Part shown: piece by piece, positions 32,563-43,436 of the stretch | How the letters are laid out: every line of letters begins with the position of its first letter | Position numbering within the stretch: position 1 is the stretch's first letter | NCBI GenBank assembly: GCA_022457065.1 | Contig: JAJGBQ010000005.1 | Location: 1,488,001-1,552,000, forward strand | Source: Curvularia sp. ZM96 | Taxonomy: Eukaryota > Ascomycota > Dothideomycetes > Pleosporales > Pleosporaceae | Reading direction: 5' to 3' | Length of the DNA stretch: 64,000 bases | The notes under the pieces: model-generated | Told to the model about the DNA's origin: nothing | What the model saw: only the letters and a program-made list of their open reading frames with translations | The model's database searches: none | Program-made: the position numbers and the translations under genes

Positions 32563-33082
32563 ACCAGAAATCTCGTCTCGGTTTGAGATTCCAAAGCTTG
32601 TACAGCTCCGGCTCATCCGATGGTAAGCACCGATTGCAAAACTCGACCTTTTTTTGTTCTTCTTTTTCTTTTCTTTTCGTGTTTTCGATCATGGCATGCA
32701 TTTTGAAATTCAATAATTAATCATGGTGCGGGATCAGTGTTTATCTTGGGATTCTGGACAGTTCGTGCTGCGTGAGTATCCAAGGGGGTATTTGGTATGC
32801 ACTTCGGTGTGATGTGGCATGACTGGAGAATCCTTTTGCACTTTTGTCGAAGATTTGCTGGTTAGGGAGATACGCTTCTAGCGTTGGTTTCACAGTGGCA
32901 AAACGGAAAGGTAATATCTACACCGATTGGGGAATAACGAGAATCGAAATTGCCGCATGTAACTTTGAGAAGGGTTTCAATCAAATTCACTTGTATTTAA
33001 GAGAGTGTGCTGAGTATGGGTGCCGAAGTGATGCGTCAGCGTTTGATCAACAACCTTAAGAACTCCTCCGTGTCTCTGTTTC
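32563..33082. other. intergenic, no gene recognised
   Basis: This is the spacer between convergent genes. A T-rich stretch at 32,645-32,680 probably belongs to the 3' untranslated region. Confidence 0.45.
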
Positions 33083-34947
33083 TCAGCGATACTCGGCAAT
33101 CATCATCTCAGCTGCTAGCTCTGAAATTCCATAGACTGCAGTCTGAATGTGGGCAGAGATAGTCATTGGGATGACGCTCGCATCTACGACCCTTAAGTTC
33201 TTCACACCATACACCCTGAGCTGTGGATCCACAACACCGCCGTCCTTTTTTGGCAACATTGCACAAGTCCCTAATGGGTGGTAGAAGGTAGACACTTTGT
33301 CTCTGACGTATGTCTCCCACTCCATATCCGTTTGAGTGTTCACCCCAGGATCAAACTCAGACACCCAGAGGTCCTTGAAAGGTGCCGTGTTTGCCATTTT
33401 TCGCAAATATTTTGCTGCCGAGATAAGAGCCTCGAGATCGTACGATGTGCCCAGATACTTGGGGTCTATCAGAGGCTTGTTAGCGGGATCAGAGCCGTTG
33501 ATATGAACAGATCCTCTAGCGAGCGGGTGCTGAACTCCTGCAAGAAGTGTAGCATATTGCTTTCCATATCCATTGGTTCCATTCTTTGGATAACCATTTG
33601 TTCCAGTGTAGCCATCTGCGAAGATGATTTCCAGATCGGGAGCTCCAGATTCGGGATCCGCCAAGAGAGCGAGCTTTTTCTGGTCTATGGGGTTGGACAT
33701 GTTAGCAGACGATCGAGCAAGTTGATTGAGCTCCTCATCGCTTCCGAGCACCTTTTTCCACTTGAGGAAACCATAGCAGCTGCCGGCATATTGGTAAAGT
33801 GAGGTCTTGTTTTGCCTCCACAAATCCAACTCGATGGCTGCGCGTGTTGCGTTGTATTTCAATATGTCCAAGCCAAACACATCAGGCTTCAGCTCGTACG
33901 TTGTTTGGATGCGGAGGTGGTCCTGGAGGTTCTCTCCGACACCGGGGAGATTGACAAGCTGCTTTATGCCAGCCTCCTCCAGTATAGTCTTCTGGCCGAT
34001 ACCGGATAGTTCGAGTACTTTGGGCGATAATATGCTGCCAGCTGAGATAATGACCTCCTTGAAGGCTTTGACGACTGTACCGTCCGTAAGAATTACACCG
34101 GTGACTTTGGACCCGTTTCCGCTGAGCTGCACCTTATGGACAGTAGTATTGAACATAAATACCAGATTTTCATCAGCCATAGGGACATAGTCCACCGAGT
34201 AGGACCGCGTGTGGTTAGACACACGATATGTCGCCGGTTGGTACATGATGCCTAGGTTGTTTCCGTTTAGCGATTCGAGATTTCCTTCCACTTCAAGGTT
34301 GTTCATGGTTGGAATGCACGCCTCAAGATGGGGTGGTGGATTCTCGATTAGCGCGACTTGAATTGGACCTCCATAACCTATGCCATCCGCGCCATACTGT
34401 GGCGAGCCGTTCTGGCGCTGGAAATTTTCAGTCTTGAGCATGGCGGGGTACATGTTGCTCCAGCTCCATCCCGGGTTACCAAGCTCTTCCCAAGCATCGT
34501 ATTCCTTGACAGTACCACGATTCCAGGCAAGCAGATTGAGTGCAGAGCTCCCACCTAGGACCTTTCCACGGGTATGACGTATACTCCGGTTATTCGCTGC
34601 AGTCTGAGGTACTGTTGGGAGGCTCCAGTCGTACGAAGATCCAAAGGTTGAGCCTCTTAGTCCAGGGATATAGATCTTCTCTTCATCGCGTCCATCTGGT
34701 CCGGCTTCAATCACCAATATACAGCTCTTTGGAAGGGCTTCACTAAGCCGTGTGGCTAACGAAACACCGGCCGTGCCAGCTCCCACTATGATCTGAGTAT
34801 GGGTATCAGTTATTTGCGATTGTTGATTGTGTTTGAAAGGATACGCACAAAGTCGAAATCGTTATCGCGCGTCCGACACTGCCTCGCATTAGATGAGACT
34901 ACAAAGCCCAGCCCAGCAACAAGGGCCAGAGCCAACTTCGAGAACAT
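33083..34947 (-). CDS. secreted GMC-family FAD oxidoreductase
   Basis: Exon 1 (34947-34849) encodes a signal peptide (MFSKLALALVAGLGFVVSS) and the start of the domain (DNDFDF). Exon 2 (34792-33083) starts with IIVGAGTAGVSLATRLSEAL, the FAD-binding beta-alpha-beta motif, giving about 602 residues in all. Further landmarks are the FAD-contacting VIEAGPDGRDEEKIY, the GMC signature RGKVLGGSSALNLLAWNRGT, and EVIISAGSILSPKVLELSGI. The active-site His are in YHPLGTCAMLPKKDGG (about 538) and SAHIQTAVYGISELA (about 581). The family oxidises alcohols or sugars using FAD and often supplies hydrogen peroxide. With a signal peptide this one is extracellular, like glucose or aryl-alcohol oxidoreductases. 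The substrate cannot be read from sequence. No damage is visible. Confidence 0.93.
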
Positions 34948-35904
34948 AGTTAATTGGAACAGTATCCTAATAGATCTTTCCTAACTTCTAACTGACGGAA
35001 TGGGAAGTAGAGTAAGAAAACCGACGTTAGAGTAGCCTTGAGTGCAATATCTGGGGTAATAAATACATTTGCCAACGATGGAAAACCGCAATCACTAGGA
35101 TTCAAGCAGGCCCACTTGTGATCTAGAAACAACCAATGAAGATAATCGAAGGAGGGGATCGGTATGCAGCATGGTTACACAGCAGTTTAGCCTACCTACA
35201 CAAATGGTTGGCCGCTAGCCACACCAGAGCGTTCTGTTCTTCAGAAACCGGTATTTTGGCCTTTGGCTAATCGACCAAAAGGTAGACATCGGAATCATGT
35301 ACAACAGAGATGCCGCTCAATGAGTTTCATGTCCTAAAGAGCAAGTTTTCCCCTGCCTTATAGTTGGTGTTCTGCAAAGGATGTGATTATACCTGCATAC
35401 AGCTAACACAAGAACAGAGATGCCCCACCGAATACCCCCAGAATGGGAACAATAGCGAAAAACGTGGCCCAATGCTTCGTGCCGACCCGGCTTGGTTCAT
35501 CACCTGTTCAGTAATGCTCCTGTTAAATACGAGTTCGCGATAGGTGATGTTCATTAGTGGAGACGTGGATCTAACACACACCATGTACTTCTTGTTCCTG
35601 ATTTTCTCATAGATGGAGGCATGTCTTGTTCAACAAAAGATACTAAGTATTGTCGCATTCAGATATTGGAGAAATAGAGAAAAGCAGAGAAAAAAGGATA
35701 ATACCGACGTTAGGGCACATCAAGAACGCGCCGTGATTGTCTTCTAATGAATACTTCATCTTGCTTTTGTGTTCAACACTCACTAGTAAACAACAAGCTT
35801 CAAGCTGGGTATCAAAGTTTTCATCCCCTCCAAAGAATCTGAAAACAAGAGCAAAACTAAAAACGTGATGAAGAGCGTTGGTGCATTTCATTCCGCACAT
35901 GTCC
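34948..35904. other. intergenic, promoter of the GMC gene and 3' flank of the next
   Basis: About 950 bases, moderately AT-rich. Short frames on the minus strand (35,387-35,584 and 35,643-36,020) show no recognisable product. Confidence 0.45.
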
Positions 35905-37292
35905 TCACAACTGCCTCGACTTTTGCGCCAGCGGCTGAACCTCGACCTGATTCGTCGCATAAATATCGCCCTTGCCTGGCTTCGTGATGTACACATTATC
36001 AAACGGATCGTGCTCTTCACTCTCCACTCTCGTCAACCCTTTCGCACTCTCTATACTCTTCGTGGTGCTTGCCCTCCTCAATTCGATGTTCTCTTGACTA
36101 TCAGAAAGGCGCTCGTGCGATGTGACGCGGACTTCGTTGGTGACGAAGATCTCGCCGAAGGAGGCGACAATGGTGGGCCAGAAGATGGGCATCGAGGCGC
36201 ACATGATGGCGAAACTGACTTCGAGGAAGGAGATGAGGAGGACTTCAGGGTACCACCTGTGCAATTGATGTTGTCAGCCTAGGTCACATTAAGAAACGAG
36301 AGAGCAAAACTTACGATACAAAGTCGAAACTCTGGATAGAGTTCTTATTGTGCCTAAAGGTGGTCCATAGCCGGAGAACAGCCATCAAGACGGCACTGTT
36401 ACTGTTAGTTGGTGTTTAAAAAGCCAAAGCAAGGGGGGAACTCACATAGCACCGAAAGTGAACAGACCCGTCATTGCAATCAGCTCCTTGCGCCTGAGGT
36501 CTTTACGCAAGTACTCCGTGAGCGGAATAGCAAAGACAGCAATGTCAAACATCATGTTTGATCCTGCAAAAGCCAAAACAGTAACTTTGGCCTCATTAGC
36601 AGTACGGTATCCAAAGCCGTAGCACTTTGCGCCCAATGTCTTATCCCAGAACCCAGCGACCGGAAAGCAAGGAAACCAAGCCATGAACGCGAAAACCAAA
36701 CCCCAGAAAATAACTAGGCCTAGGAGAGCGATGGTAATGATGCGGCGAGTGCCGTTGCGGAACATTCTCAAATACTGCAGGAGAAGAGAAATCTTGATGA
36801 GAATCGTGGTAGTGTGGTATGCGGCATTGGTCAGGTAAAGGAACATCATGGTTTGCTTCACTACTCCAAGGACATAGATGATGTGATGGCCCATTCCATA
36901 GTTCATGCCTTTGGTACAATGGTTAGGAACATGCTCCATTGGAGATGGGTGGCAGGGGACGACATACTGCATAGAAAGCCGATGAGGGATACGAGGTTGA
37001 AGAGCGCTGCCAACACGACGAAGACATCATCTAGCCCAGGATCACGGACTATTCTTATCCGCGTGTGGAGACGGGTAGCAACGAAAAGCCAACAGAGCAC
37101 CTGTAGCTGTAAGCTGGGCGATCGGTCTGTCGTGTTGGGTGGTGAACATACCTGTAGGGGGATGGTGATGCCATAGACAGTCCCTTTCCGGTTCCACACA
37201 GGAAGAGGCTCATTTGGATCTGGGGGGTTCTGCAGTAAGATACCAATGACGGCAGTGAAGTCATCAGGGGCGGCGGATGCCTGACCAGCCAT
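35905..37292 (-). CDS. seven-helix rhodopsin-like integral membrane protein (PTH11-type)
   Basis: Five exons, 37292-37152, 37100-36968, 36908-36446, 36395-36315 and 36256-35905, join in frame to about 389 residues. Intron phases 0, 1, 2 and 2 all close correctly. The N-terminus is short and outside. Helix 1 runs LCWLFVATRLHTRIRIV, and after it comes the family hallmark DPGLDDVFVVLAALFNL. The MNYGMGHHIIYVLG loop, KISLLLQYLRMFRNGTRR, GLVIFWGLVFAFMAWFPC, FWDKTLGAKCYGFGYRTANE and a last helix (EVLLISFLEVSFAIMCASMP) follow. The C-terminal tail is cytosolic, polar and Ser/Glu-rich. This is the fungal rhodopsin/PTH11-like family (PF20684 type), often receptor-like proteins expanded in plant-associated fungi. 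No CFEM domain precedes the helices. The ligand is unknown. Confidence 0.9.
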
Positions 37293-38520
37293 ACCAGTTA
37301 GAGCGATGCGTGATGGTAAATATAGGGCTCAGGAGTAGGTGCTACTCGAGATTTGGGACTGAAGAAGGCGCAGTTCTCATCAGTGATGTCGCTTTTTCGG
37401 TACGCAGCACCAGGCGCTGGGTATTAGACTTGCAGAGGAACCAGTCTTCGTGCAAAGTCCGACGATGACATGCATATATCCCCCGGGCCGAAGTAGGATG
37501 ATGCGATGACACTGACTCTTGTGTACTGCAAGAAAGAGAAGGATGCCATGGTGCTGGACTGTGATCTGAAGATCCTTCGGATTTCCCCCAGGCCGTTCGG
37601 CATGCGCGAATATGCACAGGCGAATTCAGTGAAGCCAGACTGGGATAGCATGCCTTGCATGGGTGTTGTTGCCGCAATGGTGCGACGTGTCGTAAGCCTA
37701 GATCCCATTTGTTCTTTGAGGGTCTTAGCTTATAGGTGAAGATTCACATTTGTTTCCTGGTTGGTAAAGTTGCTCAGTCAATTGGTCCTTCTGTAGCTGC
37801 ATTTGACTCTCTGTAGAGCAAACTGCCGGTTCCTTTCACGCGAAAGCCGGCAGGCTAAACAAAGTGCCCGCACAGTTGCCAAGGGTCTCAGCCGTTGTCA
37901 AGTTGTTAGCACGACGCCAGAGTGATGGTGGCTTCACATGATACGCCACTAGTCTTTCGCCCATCTACGACAGAGTTCGGTCTTGCTTGAAACGCAAACG
38001 TGAAGGACCGATTCACGTGAGGATGTGCAGGCTGTATGTCTTATATTGCTACATAGTATACCCCTCTGGAAACTGGCCTGGAGTATCACCGTGAGCAACA
38101 GGTGTACTCCTCGACGCGATATTGTGAGCAACAAGGCTACCACATGACAGGGTACGTACCGAGGTCATGACTCGCAGCCACGTCCAGACCGAGGCCTCAA
38201 TCCACACAAGTTTGCCGTTAACTTCCTTTTCTGGTCCTGCCATGATATGACGTGCCAATCGAGTCAAGGCATAGCGCGATCTAGGGGCCGCGTCGTTTAC
38301 GCACAGGCTAGCGGCAAATGCTTGACGCAAAAGGCCCGTCTACTAAGCTCTTCTCAATTTCGCAACCACGGCTTTCTGGAATTTTCCGATCCTCGGCAAG
38401 TGCCAGTACATACCCGACTTTTCCCACAACCAACAAACGCCTTTAAATGCATCGAGATAACGCCAGGATGATCGACTGATCCACCCCTGAGGATGTGCAG
38501 ACCCCTGAGGATTTGCGCCT
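37293..38520. other. intergenic, promoter of the rhodopsin-like gene
   Basis: 1.2 kb with no supportable gene. Small frames on both strands lack domains. The last part precedes the 3' end of NMD3. Confidence 0.45.
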
Positions 38521-40068
38521 CTAGTCCTCCATTTTCATGTCCTCAAAGTCATCCAGCAGCTGATCCATTGGAATCTGGATGCCCTCGTCCTCATCGTCGC
38601 CGAGACTACTTTCCGTTTCCATCGCATCCGCATCCCGCTGCTGCTGCTGCTGAGCCTTGTACAGGGCCATTGTTTGTCGCAGCTCCTGATCCTCCTCGAC
38701 ATCCTGCAAGAACATCTCAAAGTCACGTTCCATCTTCTCCTGGTCCTGCTTGCGAGGCAACATCTCGCCCTCGTCCTTGTTCAGCCGCTTGACGCGCCAG
38801 TTGCGCTTGTTCTTGCTCTTCCTTGATCGCTGGTAGAACTTCTTGACAAGCACAACATCCGGAATCGCCGACGCATACTTGTTGTTTTGCTCGAGTACAT
38901 CAAACAGTTCATTGTTGAAGTTTGTATTGGCAAGCAGGTAACCCATTACTGAGTCGCCAACGTGCAGAATGCCTCCAAGATGCGTTCGGCAGTAGTATGT
39001 TGTGTCATTGGCACCCATGTCTGATGCGCGAGCAACGGTTGCTTCAGCCAGGAAGTGACGTCCCGATTGCTTGCCCAGAGGCTCGATGTCCAAGACGATA
39101 AATTCGGTCAGCTCTTGCACGTCTGCCAGCGGGCGGAATGGCGTCCGCCAATAGATGTCTGTGGCAACGTCGGCGGTTTGCAGCGTTGCGGGGTCGAGCA
39201 GCTGAACTGAAGTCCCGATGCGGGAGCAAAGTGTAAGAGGTGAGATATTGCCAATTTTCTTGGCCAGCGGAATGGGAAGTACCACGAGGTCATCTTTACA
39301 GATGGGTACAATCTCGCAAGAGAAGGAAAACTTGTAGTTCTTGGTCGAGGTGTGGATGTCGTGTGAGATGAGTTCCTCGGACCTCTTGATGTTGACTGGT
39401 ATAACAGCCTTCAAAAAGTCACAAAAGGCCACAGCGTGGTTCCTCTGCGCGAAGAAGAAGTCAATACCATCGTGCACTTCTTTAATGTTGATTGTGTCCT
39501 TGTGTGCACCATGTTTGAGGATCAGCTGTTCCAGGTACAGGAAGGTCCTCTTGTGTGGCACCTTTTGCCGCACTTGCACACAAGCTCTCCATGTGTTATG
39601 CGTATAACTCTTTGCGCAGTCAGGACACTGGTTGTAGTTTTGTGTGTACTCGACCTCAAACGTCTGCTGCATGATGGCGCCCTCGTTCAGTTCCGACTGC
39701 ACTGTAATCTTAACCTTTATCCTCCTGCTATGTGGCTCGGTCCAGATGAAACCCGCATCGATAATCCTCAACTTGTTTAGTCCGCGCAGTTTTCGAAGGC
39801 ACAGGGCGAGCAGTTCGCGCGACTCTGGGGGAGCGACTACCCAAGTCGTAGGTGGGGAAAGCCATCGGTCGCAGTCGCGGCACATGAGCAGGATTGCCTC
39901 ACGCTGAATGCCGCCGGTGACATCGGTCTTGAGTTTTATGCAGTCGTAGCAGAAGGCCCCGGAAAGTGTGCCGTCGACAGGGGCGCCACAGTCAGCGCAG
40001 AGAATGGTGGCTGCGTTCTTGGGCTCAGGCGCAAAGGAGCGCTGAGCATCCGCCATTGTGCCGTCCAT
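38521..40068 (-). CDS. NMD3: 60S ribosomal export adaptor Nmd3
   Basis: This is an uninterrupted frame of 515 residues. The N-terminal zinc-binding cysteines are CADCGAP (24, 27), FCYDC (40, 43), MCRDCDRW (63, 66) and CPDC (148, 151), typical of Nmd3. The core has RIIDAGFIWTEPHSRRIKVK, RNHAVAFCDFLKAVIP and FSFSCEIVPICKDDLVVLP. The basic segment RSRKSKNKRNWRVKRL can serve as a nuclear localisation signal, and the acidic Leu-containing end IPMDQLLDDFEDMKM fits the Crm1 export signal. Nmd3 binds the joining face of nascent 60S subunits and links them to Crm1 for export. It is released in the cytoplasm by Lsg1. The start is the first ATG, and a second Met at residue 5 is an alternative. The gene shares its upstream region with the divergent gene at 40618. 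Confidence 0.97.
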   Translation of the reverse strand: MDGTMADAQRSFAPEPKNAATILCADCGAPVDGTLSGAFCYDCIKLKTDVTGGIQREAILLMCRDCDRWLSPPTTWVVAPPESRELLALCLRKLRGLNKLRIIDAGFIWTEPHSRRIKVKITVQSELNEGAIMQQTFEVEYTQNYNQCPDCAKSYTHNTWRACVQVRQKVPHKRTFLYLEQLILKHGAHKDTINIKEVHDGIDFFFAQRNHAVAFCDFLKAVIPVNIKRSEELISHDIHTSTKNYKFSFSCEIVPICKDDLVVLPIPLAKKIGNISPLTLCSRIGTSVQLLDPATLQTADVATDIYWRTPFRPLADVQELTEFIVLDIEPLGKQSGRHFLAEATVARASDMGANDTTYYCRTHLGGILHVGDSVMGYLLANTNFNNELFDVLEQNNKYASAIPDVVLVKKFYQRSRKSKNKRNWRVKRLNKDEGEMLPRKQDQEKMERDFEMFLQDVEEDQELRQTMALYKAQQQQQRDADAMETESSLGDDEDEGIQIPMDQLLDDFEDMKMED

Positions 40069-40617
40069 TTGGGCGATGGGTTCCGCGAATGTTCGTGTGG
40101 TCGTGTTGTTTCGAGTCCCTCGGCGTCTTCAGAGGGGAAACAGTCTGGGTATAAAACGGACGGAAAGGCGTGTAGTGATTATGAGTCGAAAAGTGTGGCG
40201 AAAATGCTTGGAAATTCACTCTCCATTCGGACCCCGCCAAAATTTCCTGCCCGCTTCTGGCGCGTGTCTGATAAGGGTCTTATCGTCACGTGCAGTTGCT
40301 AGTGTGGCGCTTGCCACCATTCAATGACATTGGTCGGAGAAGAGCGTTCTCCAACTACCTGTCCCCGATGTTTGCGATTGCGAAGAGCACAGGCTGACCC
40401 CTTTGGATATTCCACGTTAGTCTGATGCAACACTCTGCGCTGTTTAACAACTCCCTGTGTGTGCGAAGGTGGATGTACCATGCAGCAGCGACGCATCCGC
40501 CGCGCCTCGCGCCTCGCGCCAGTTATTTACGCTAGCAGGGATTCGCAAAAGGCCGATGTCATGGAGAAATGTGATGTTTGACACCATTCACGCAACGACA
40601 CCTGATTATACCTCAAT
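40069..40617. promoter_or_regulatory. shared divergent promoter of NMD3 and the RsfS/ATP25-like gene
   Basis: These 549 bases separate two outward-facing genes, both linked to ribosome biology. No other gene is visible. Specific factor sites cannot be assigned by eye. Confidence 0.5.
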
Positions 40618-41865
40618 ATGTCGCTTTCAAGAGCTGTCCCCTCGAGATTAATCTGCAGTTCCTGTCTCAAAGCCAATGCGCGTCCATCAGCGACATTACC
40701 CAGGTCTTGCCGCATACCATCCCGCCCTTCGCCTTGGAGACTTTCGCGATGCGCCTTCAGCACAAGCACATCTCAAGCATTGCAAAAGAACAATCCCTCA
40801 AACGAGGACCCAGAGTTTGCCTTCCTTAACGCGAACGAGACCCACACTACTATCGACCCCGAATCAAAAGACCCCCCTGTAATTTCTATCGAGCACGTAG
40901 AAAGTAGTACATCAGAGGCCACGGCCGAAAGCACCCACTCCGGTCCACAATCTCCGACACACGATACCTCTGTTCCCTGGTATCTGAAACAGCAATCATC
41001 TGTGCAGCTGCCAGTACAACAACCCGCCGAGATACCCGCGCTGCCACCAAATCCCCCGCCGCTCCTAGAAACTCTTCTAGACTATATTTCGGTTACGGCT
41101 GGTTTGGATGACCTGCAATTGCTCGACCTGCGGGATCTTGATCCCCCACCAGCGCTCGGCCCCAAGCTTATCATGATCATTGCGACCGCTCGATCAGAAA
41201 AGCATCTACACGTAGCAGCAGATAGGTTCTGTCGGTACCTGCGAAGAGAGCACGGTTTGAAGGCCAATGCCGCCGGGCTGCTGGGCCGGAACGAACTGAA
41301 GATAAAATTGAGGCGCAAGGCTAAACGTATGCGAATGCTGGCAAATGTTGGTGGAGCAATACCAGAGGGCAACATTGATGACGGTATACGTACTGGTTGG
41401 ATCTGTTGTACCTTGGGCAAATTGGAGGCGCACCCTGAGGATACACACATGCCCGGTGACAATGTGCAAGAGTTTGTGGGATTCCGAGATGTCAAACCAG
41501 GCGTCAATGTAGTGGTACAGATGTTCACCGAGGAGAAGAGGGCGGAGACGGATCTAGAAACACTGTGGGGCGGCGTGGTACGAACACATCAGAGGAAGAT
41601 CAAGACTGCGGATGAGGCACTTAAAGAACTAGAGGAGGACATTGAGGAGCTCGAAGAGGAGGATGCGGAGGAAAACGAGTATGAGGCACGTCGTTTGCCA
41701 CGTGGAGTGAACAAGCAGGCCATTGAGACAACACAGCCCGCTACTCCTCCCACACCAGCGCGACAGATACACAGACCGCGGCCAACAGCTGGAGACATGT
41801 TTCCTCCAGCCTCATCTCCCGATAGCCGAAAGCAGATACGTAGACTGCACACCGTCGGTCTATGA
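40618..41865 (+). CDS. ATP25: mitochondrial RsfS (Iojap) domain protein, ATP25-like
   Basis: A single exon of 415 residues. The N-terminus is basic and hydroxylated without acids (SLSRAVPSRLICSSCLKANA and RLSRCAFSTSTSQ), a mitochondrial presequence. A polar linker leads to an RsfS/Iojap-like domain at about 148-290: LLETLLDYISVTAGLDDLQ, PKLIMIIATARSEKHLHVAA and DRFCRYLRREHGLKANAAGL. Bacterial RsfS silences ribosomes by binding uL14. In fungi the N-terminal part of Atp25 is the RsfS-like mitoribosome factor, and its C-terminal part stabilises the OLI1 message. Here only about 120 residues follow the domain: an acidic coiled stretch (ELEEDIEELEEEDAEENEYE) and a short Pro-rich tail. The long helical C-terminal half of yeast Atp25 is missing. 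The symbol is therefore by similarity to the N-terminal half only. Confidence 0.8.
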   Translation: MSLSRAVPSRLICSSCLKANARPSATLPRSCRIPSRPSPWRLSRCAFSTSTSQALQKNNPSNEDPEFAFLNANETHTTIDPESKDPPVISIEHVESSTSEATAESTHSGPQSPTHDTSVPWYLKQQSSVQLPVQQPAEIPALPPNPPPLLETLLDYISVTAGLDDLQLLDLRDLDPPPALGPKLIMIIATARSEKHLHVAADRFCRYLRREHGLKANAAGLLGRNELKIKLRRKAKRMRMLANVGGAIPEGNIDDGIRTGWICCTLGKLEAHPEDTHMPGDNVQEFVGFRDVKPGVNVVVQMFTEEKRAETDLETLWGGVVRTHQRKIKTADEALKELEEDIEELEEEDAEENEYEARRLPRGVNKQAIETTQPATPPTPARQIHRPRPTAGDMFPPASSPDSRKQIRRLHTVGL

Positions 41866-42139
41866 TGAGTAGACATCGAGCGTGGAATGAATCTACAGCT
41901 CAATGGGCACAGTATTTGTTTCAATGTATGACTTGATGTAAATTATTTGTAACAACATATAAAAAACCACGAATAATCGTAAACAGAGGTATCTACCCAA
42001 GGCCACTAAACAGAACTCCACGCACCACGCATAGAGCAGCCAAAACTCCACCATCTACACATGCTCCACGTTCCACACATTTCTCCTCCCCTTCCCCTTC
42101 AAAACTTTCTTCCCAGTCATATTCCCTCTGATTCAGACC

Positions 42140-43436
42140 TCAAAACACCCTCCCCACCACAAACGCCTCAAAAACACTATTCTCCAACACCTCTCTCTCC
42201 ACCACACCCCCAAATCCATAACACCTCACCGCACCCACCAGCTTCTCCTTCAACGCCTCCCACCTCGCCAGATCCAACCCTCCAAACCCCTCATGCCGCC
42301 GCACAAACTCCCAGGCTTGGATTGGCGTGACTTCGTCCTCGGTCAGCGGGATTTGTGCGGAGAGTGTGAGAAGTTGAGATAAGCTGGCGCGGGGAACGGG
42401 CCACGGAGAGGGGGAGTAGAGGCGCTGGCCTGCGGGGGAGGGGTGATTGTGCAGCAGGCAGGCGGAGAGGGTGAGGACGTGGCCGGTGGTGGTGGTTGTC
42501 AAGGCTGTTCCAGGTGCGGATGAGGAGGGGGACGTCGTGTCGACGTCGATGTGGGTGAGACAGGGAGATTCAAGCGTGAGGACGAAGTCCATGCCTAGGG
42601 CTTCGGGGTCCAGCGCGCTGAGGTTGACGGTTGGTGCTGGTATGGGGTTGCTGGGCGAGGTGAGGTGCGATGATGCGGTGCCGGATAAGGGGGGCGAGAT
42701 GGGCTGTGAGAAGTTTATGGCGCCGGAGGATGGGTTGGGTCTAGGCGGTGCTTGTGGTTGCGTTTGTGGTTGCTGCTGGACGTAGATTTGCTTTCGAGGG
42801 TTTTTACGTTTGGCGCTGGGATCTTCTTGCGTTATGGATAGTGTGAGGATGGATTCGGTTGCTTCGTCTGAGAAGGAAGTTGAGGAATAGCCCGGACTGG
42901 TTGTGGAGGAATAGCCGGTGTTGTTGGTAAGATGACGCCCTTGTACAGTTTCTGCTGGTAGTGGAATGCCATGTTGTGTCAACAGCTTTTTTAGTACGTT
43001 GTTTTCGGTATATAGCGCTTTCGTTTCTGACTCCAGACGCGCTTCGTTGGCGCGAAGGCGCACGACTTCGCTTTCTAGTGACGCGACGTATGCTTCTTTT
43101 CGTTCACGGTGAGTTCTAAGAGTTACGTTAGGTTGGTAAGGCACATGGAAAGACTATACTTCATGGAGTCGCCAACAGACATACCCTCAACCTGAGATGC
43201 TGGTAGAATGAGGGAAAGGAGGCTGTGTAACATACTTTTGCGCTCTACGAACCTGCTCTCTTCGTCGTTGTGCTGGGTTCCGAGGTTCTGCTGGATCTGC
43301 CTGACGTGTGAGACCACAAAACTTTGTAGCACCTATCATCTTTTTCTACGGCCAGGTTGAAAAAGAACGCGACCCACATACCGTCCGTAGAAGACGCCTT
43401 GTCGGCTCTAAAAGGCTTAAACGTGAATCTCCTCAT
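42140..43436 (-). CDS. bZIP transcription factor
   Basis: Exons 43436-43382, 43296-43236 and 43115-42140 close in frame (phases 1 and 2) to about 363 residues. The second and third exons together build the basic region, RRREQVRRAQ followed by KTHRERKEAYVASLE, and the leucine zipper continues SEVVRLRANEARLESETKAL and YTENNVLKKLL. The RRAQ(K/R)THRERKEAY pattern is common in fungal AP-1/Yap-like factors. A Gln/Pro-rich linker (YVQQQPQTQPQAPPRP) and a Ser/Thr-rich region follow. The C-terminus has a conserved-looking segment, TPIQAWEFVRRHEGFGGLD. The protein is predicted to be a nuclear DNA-binding dimer, and the target genes are unknown. The small first exon (MRRFTFKPFRADKASSTD) is supported only by phase and splice sites and is the least sure part. 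Confidence 0.87.

Noticed and set aside
29690..37292. Biosynthetic gene cluster around the GMC oxidoreductase
   Set aside because: No polyketide synthase, peptide synthetase, terpene synthase or P450 is present nearby, so a secondary-metabolite cluster is not supported.
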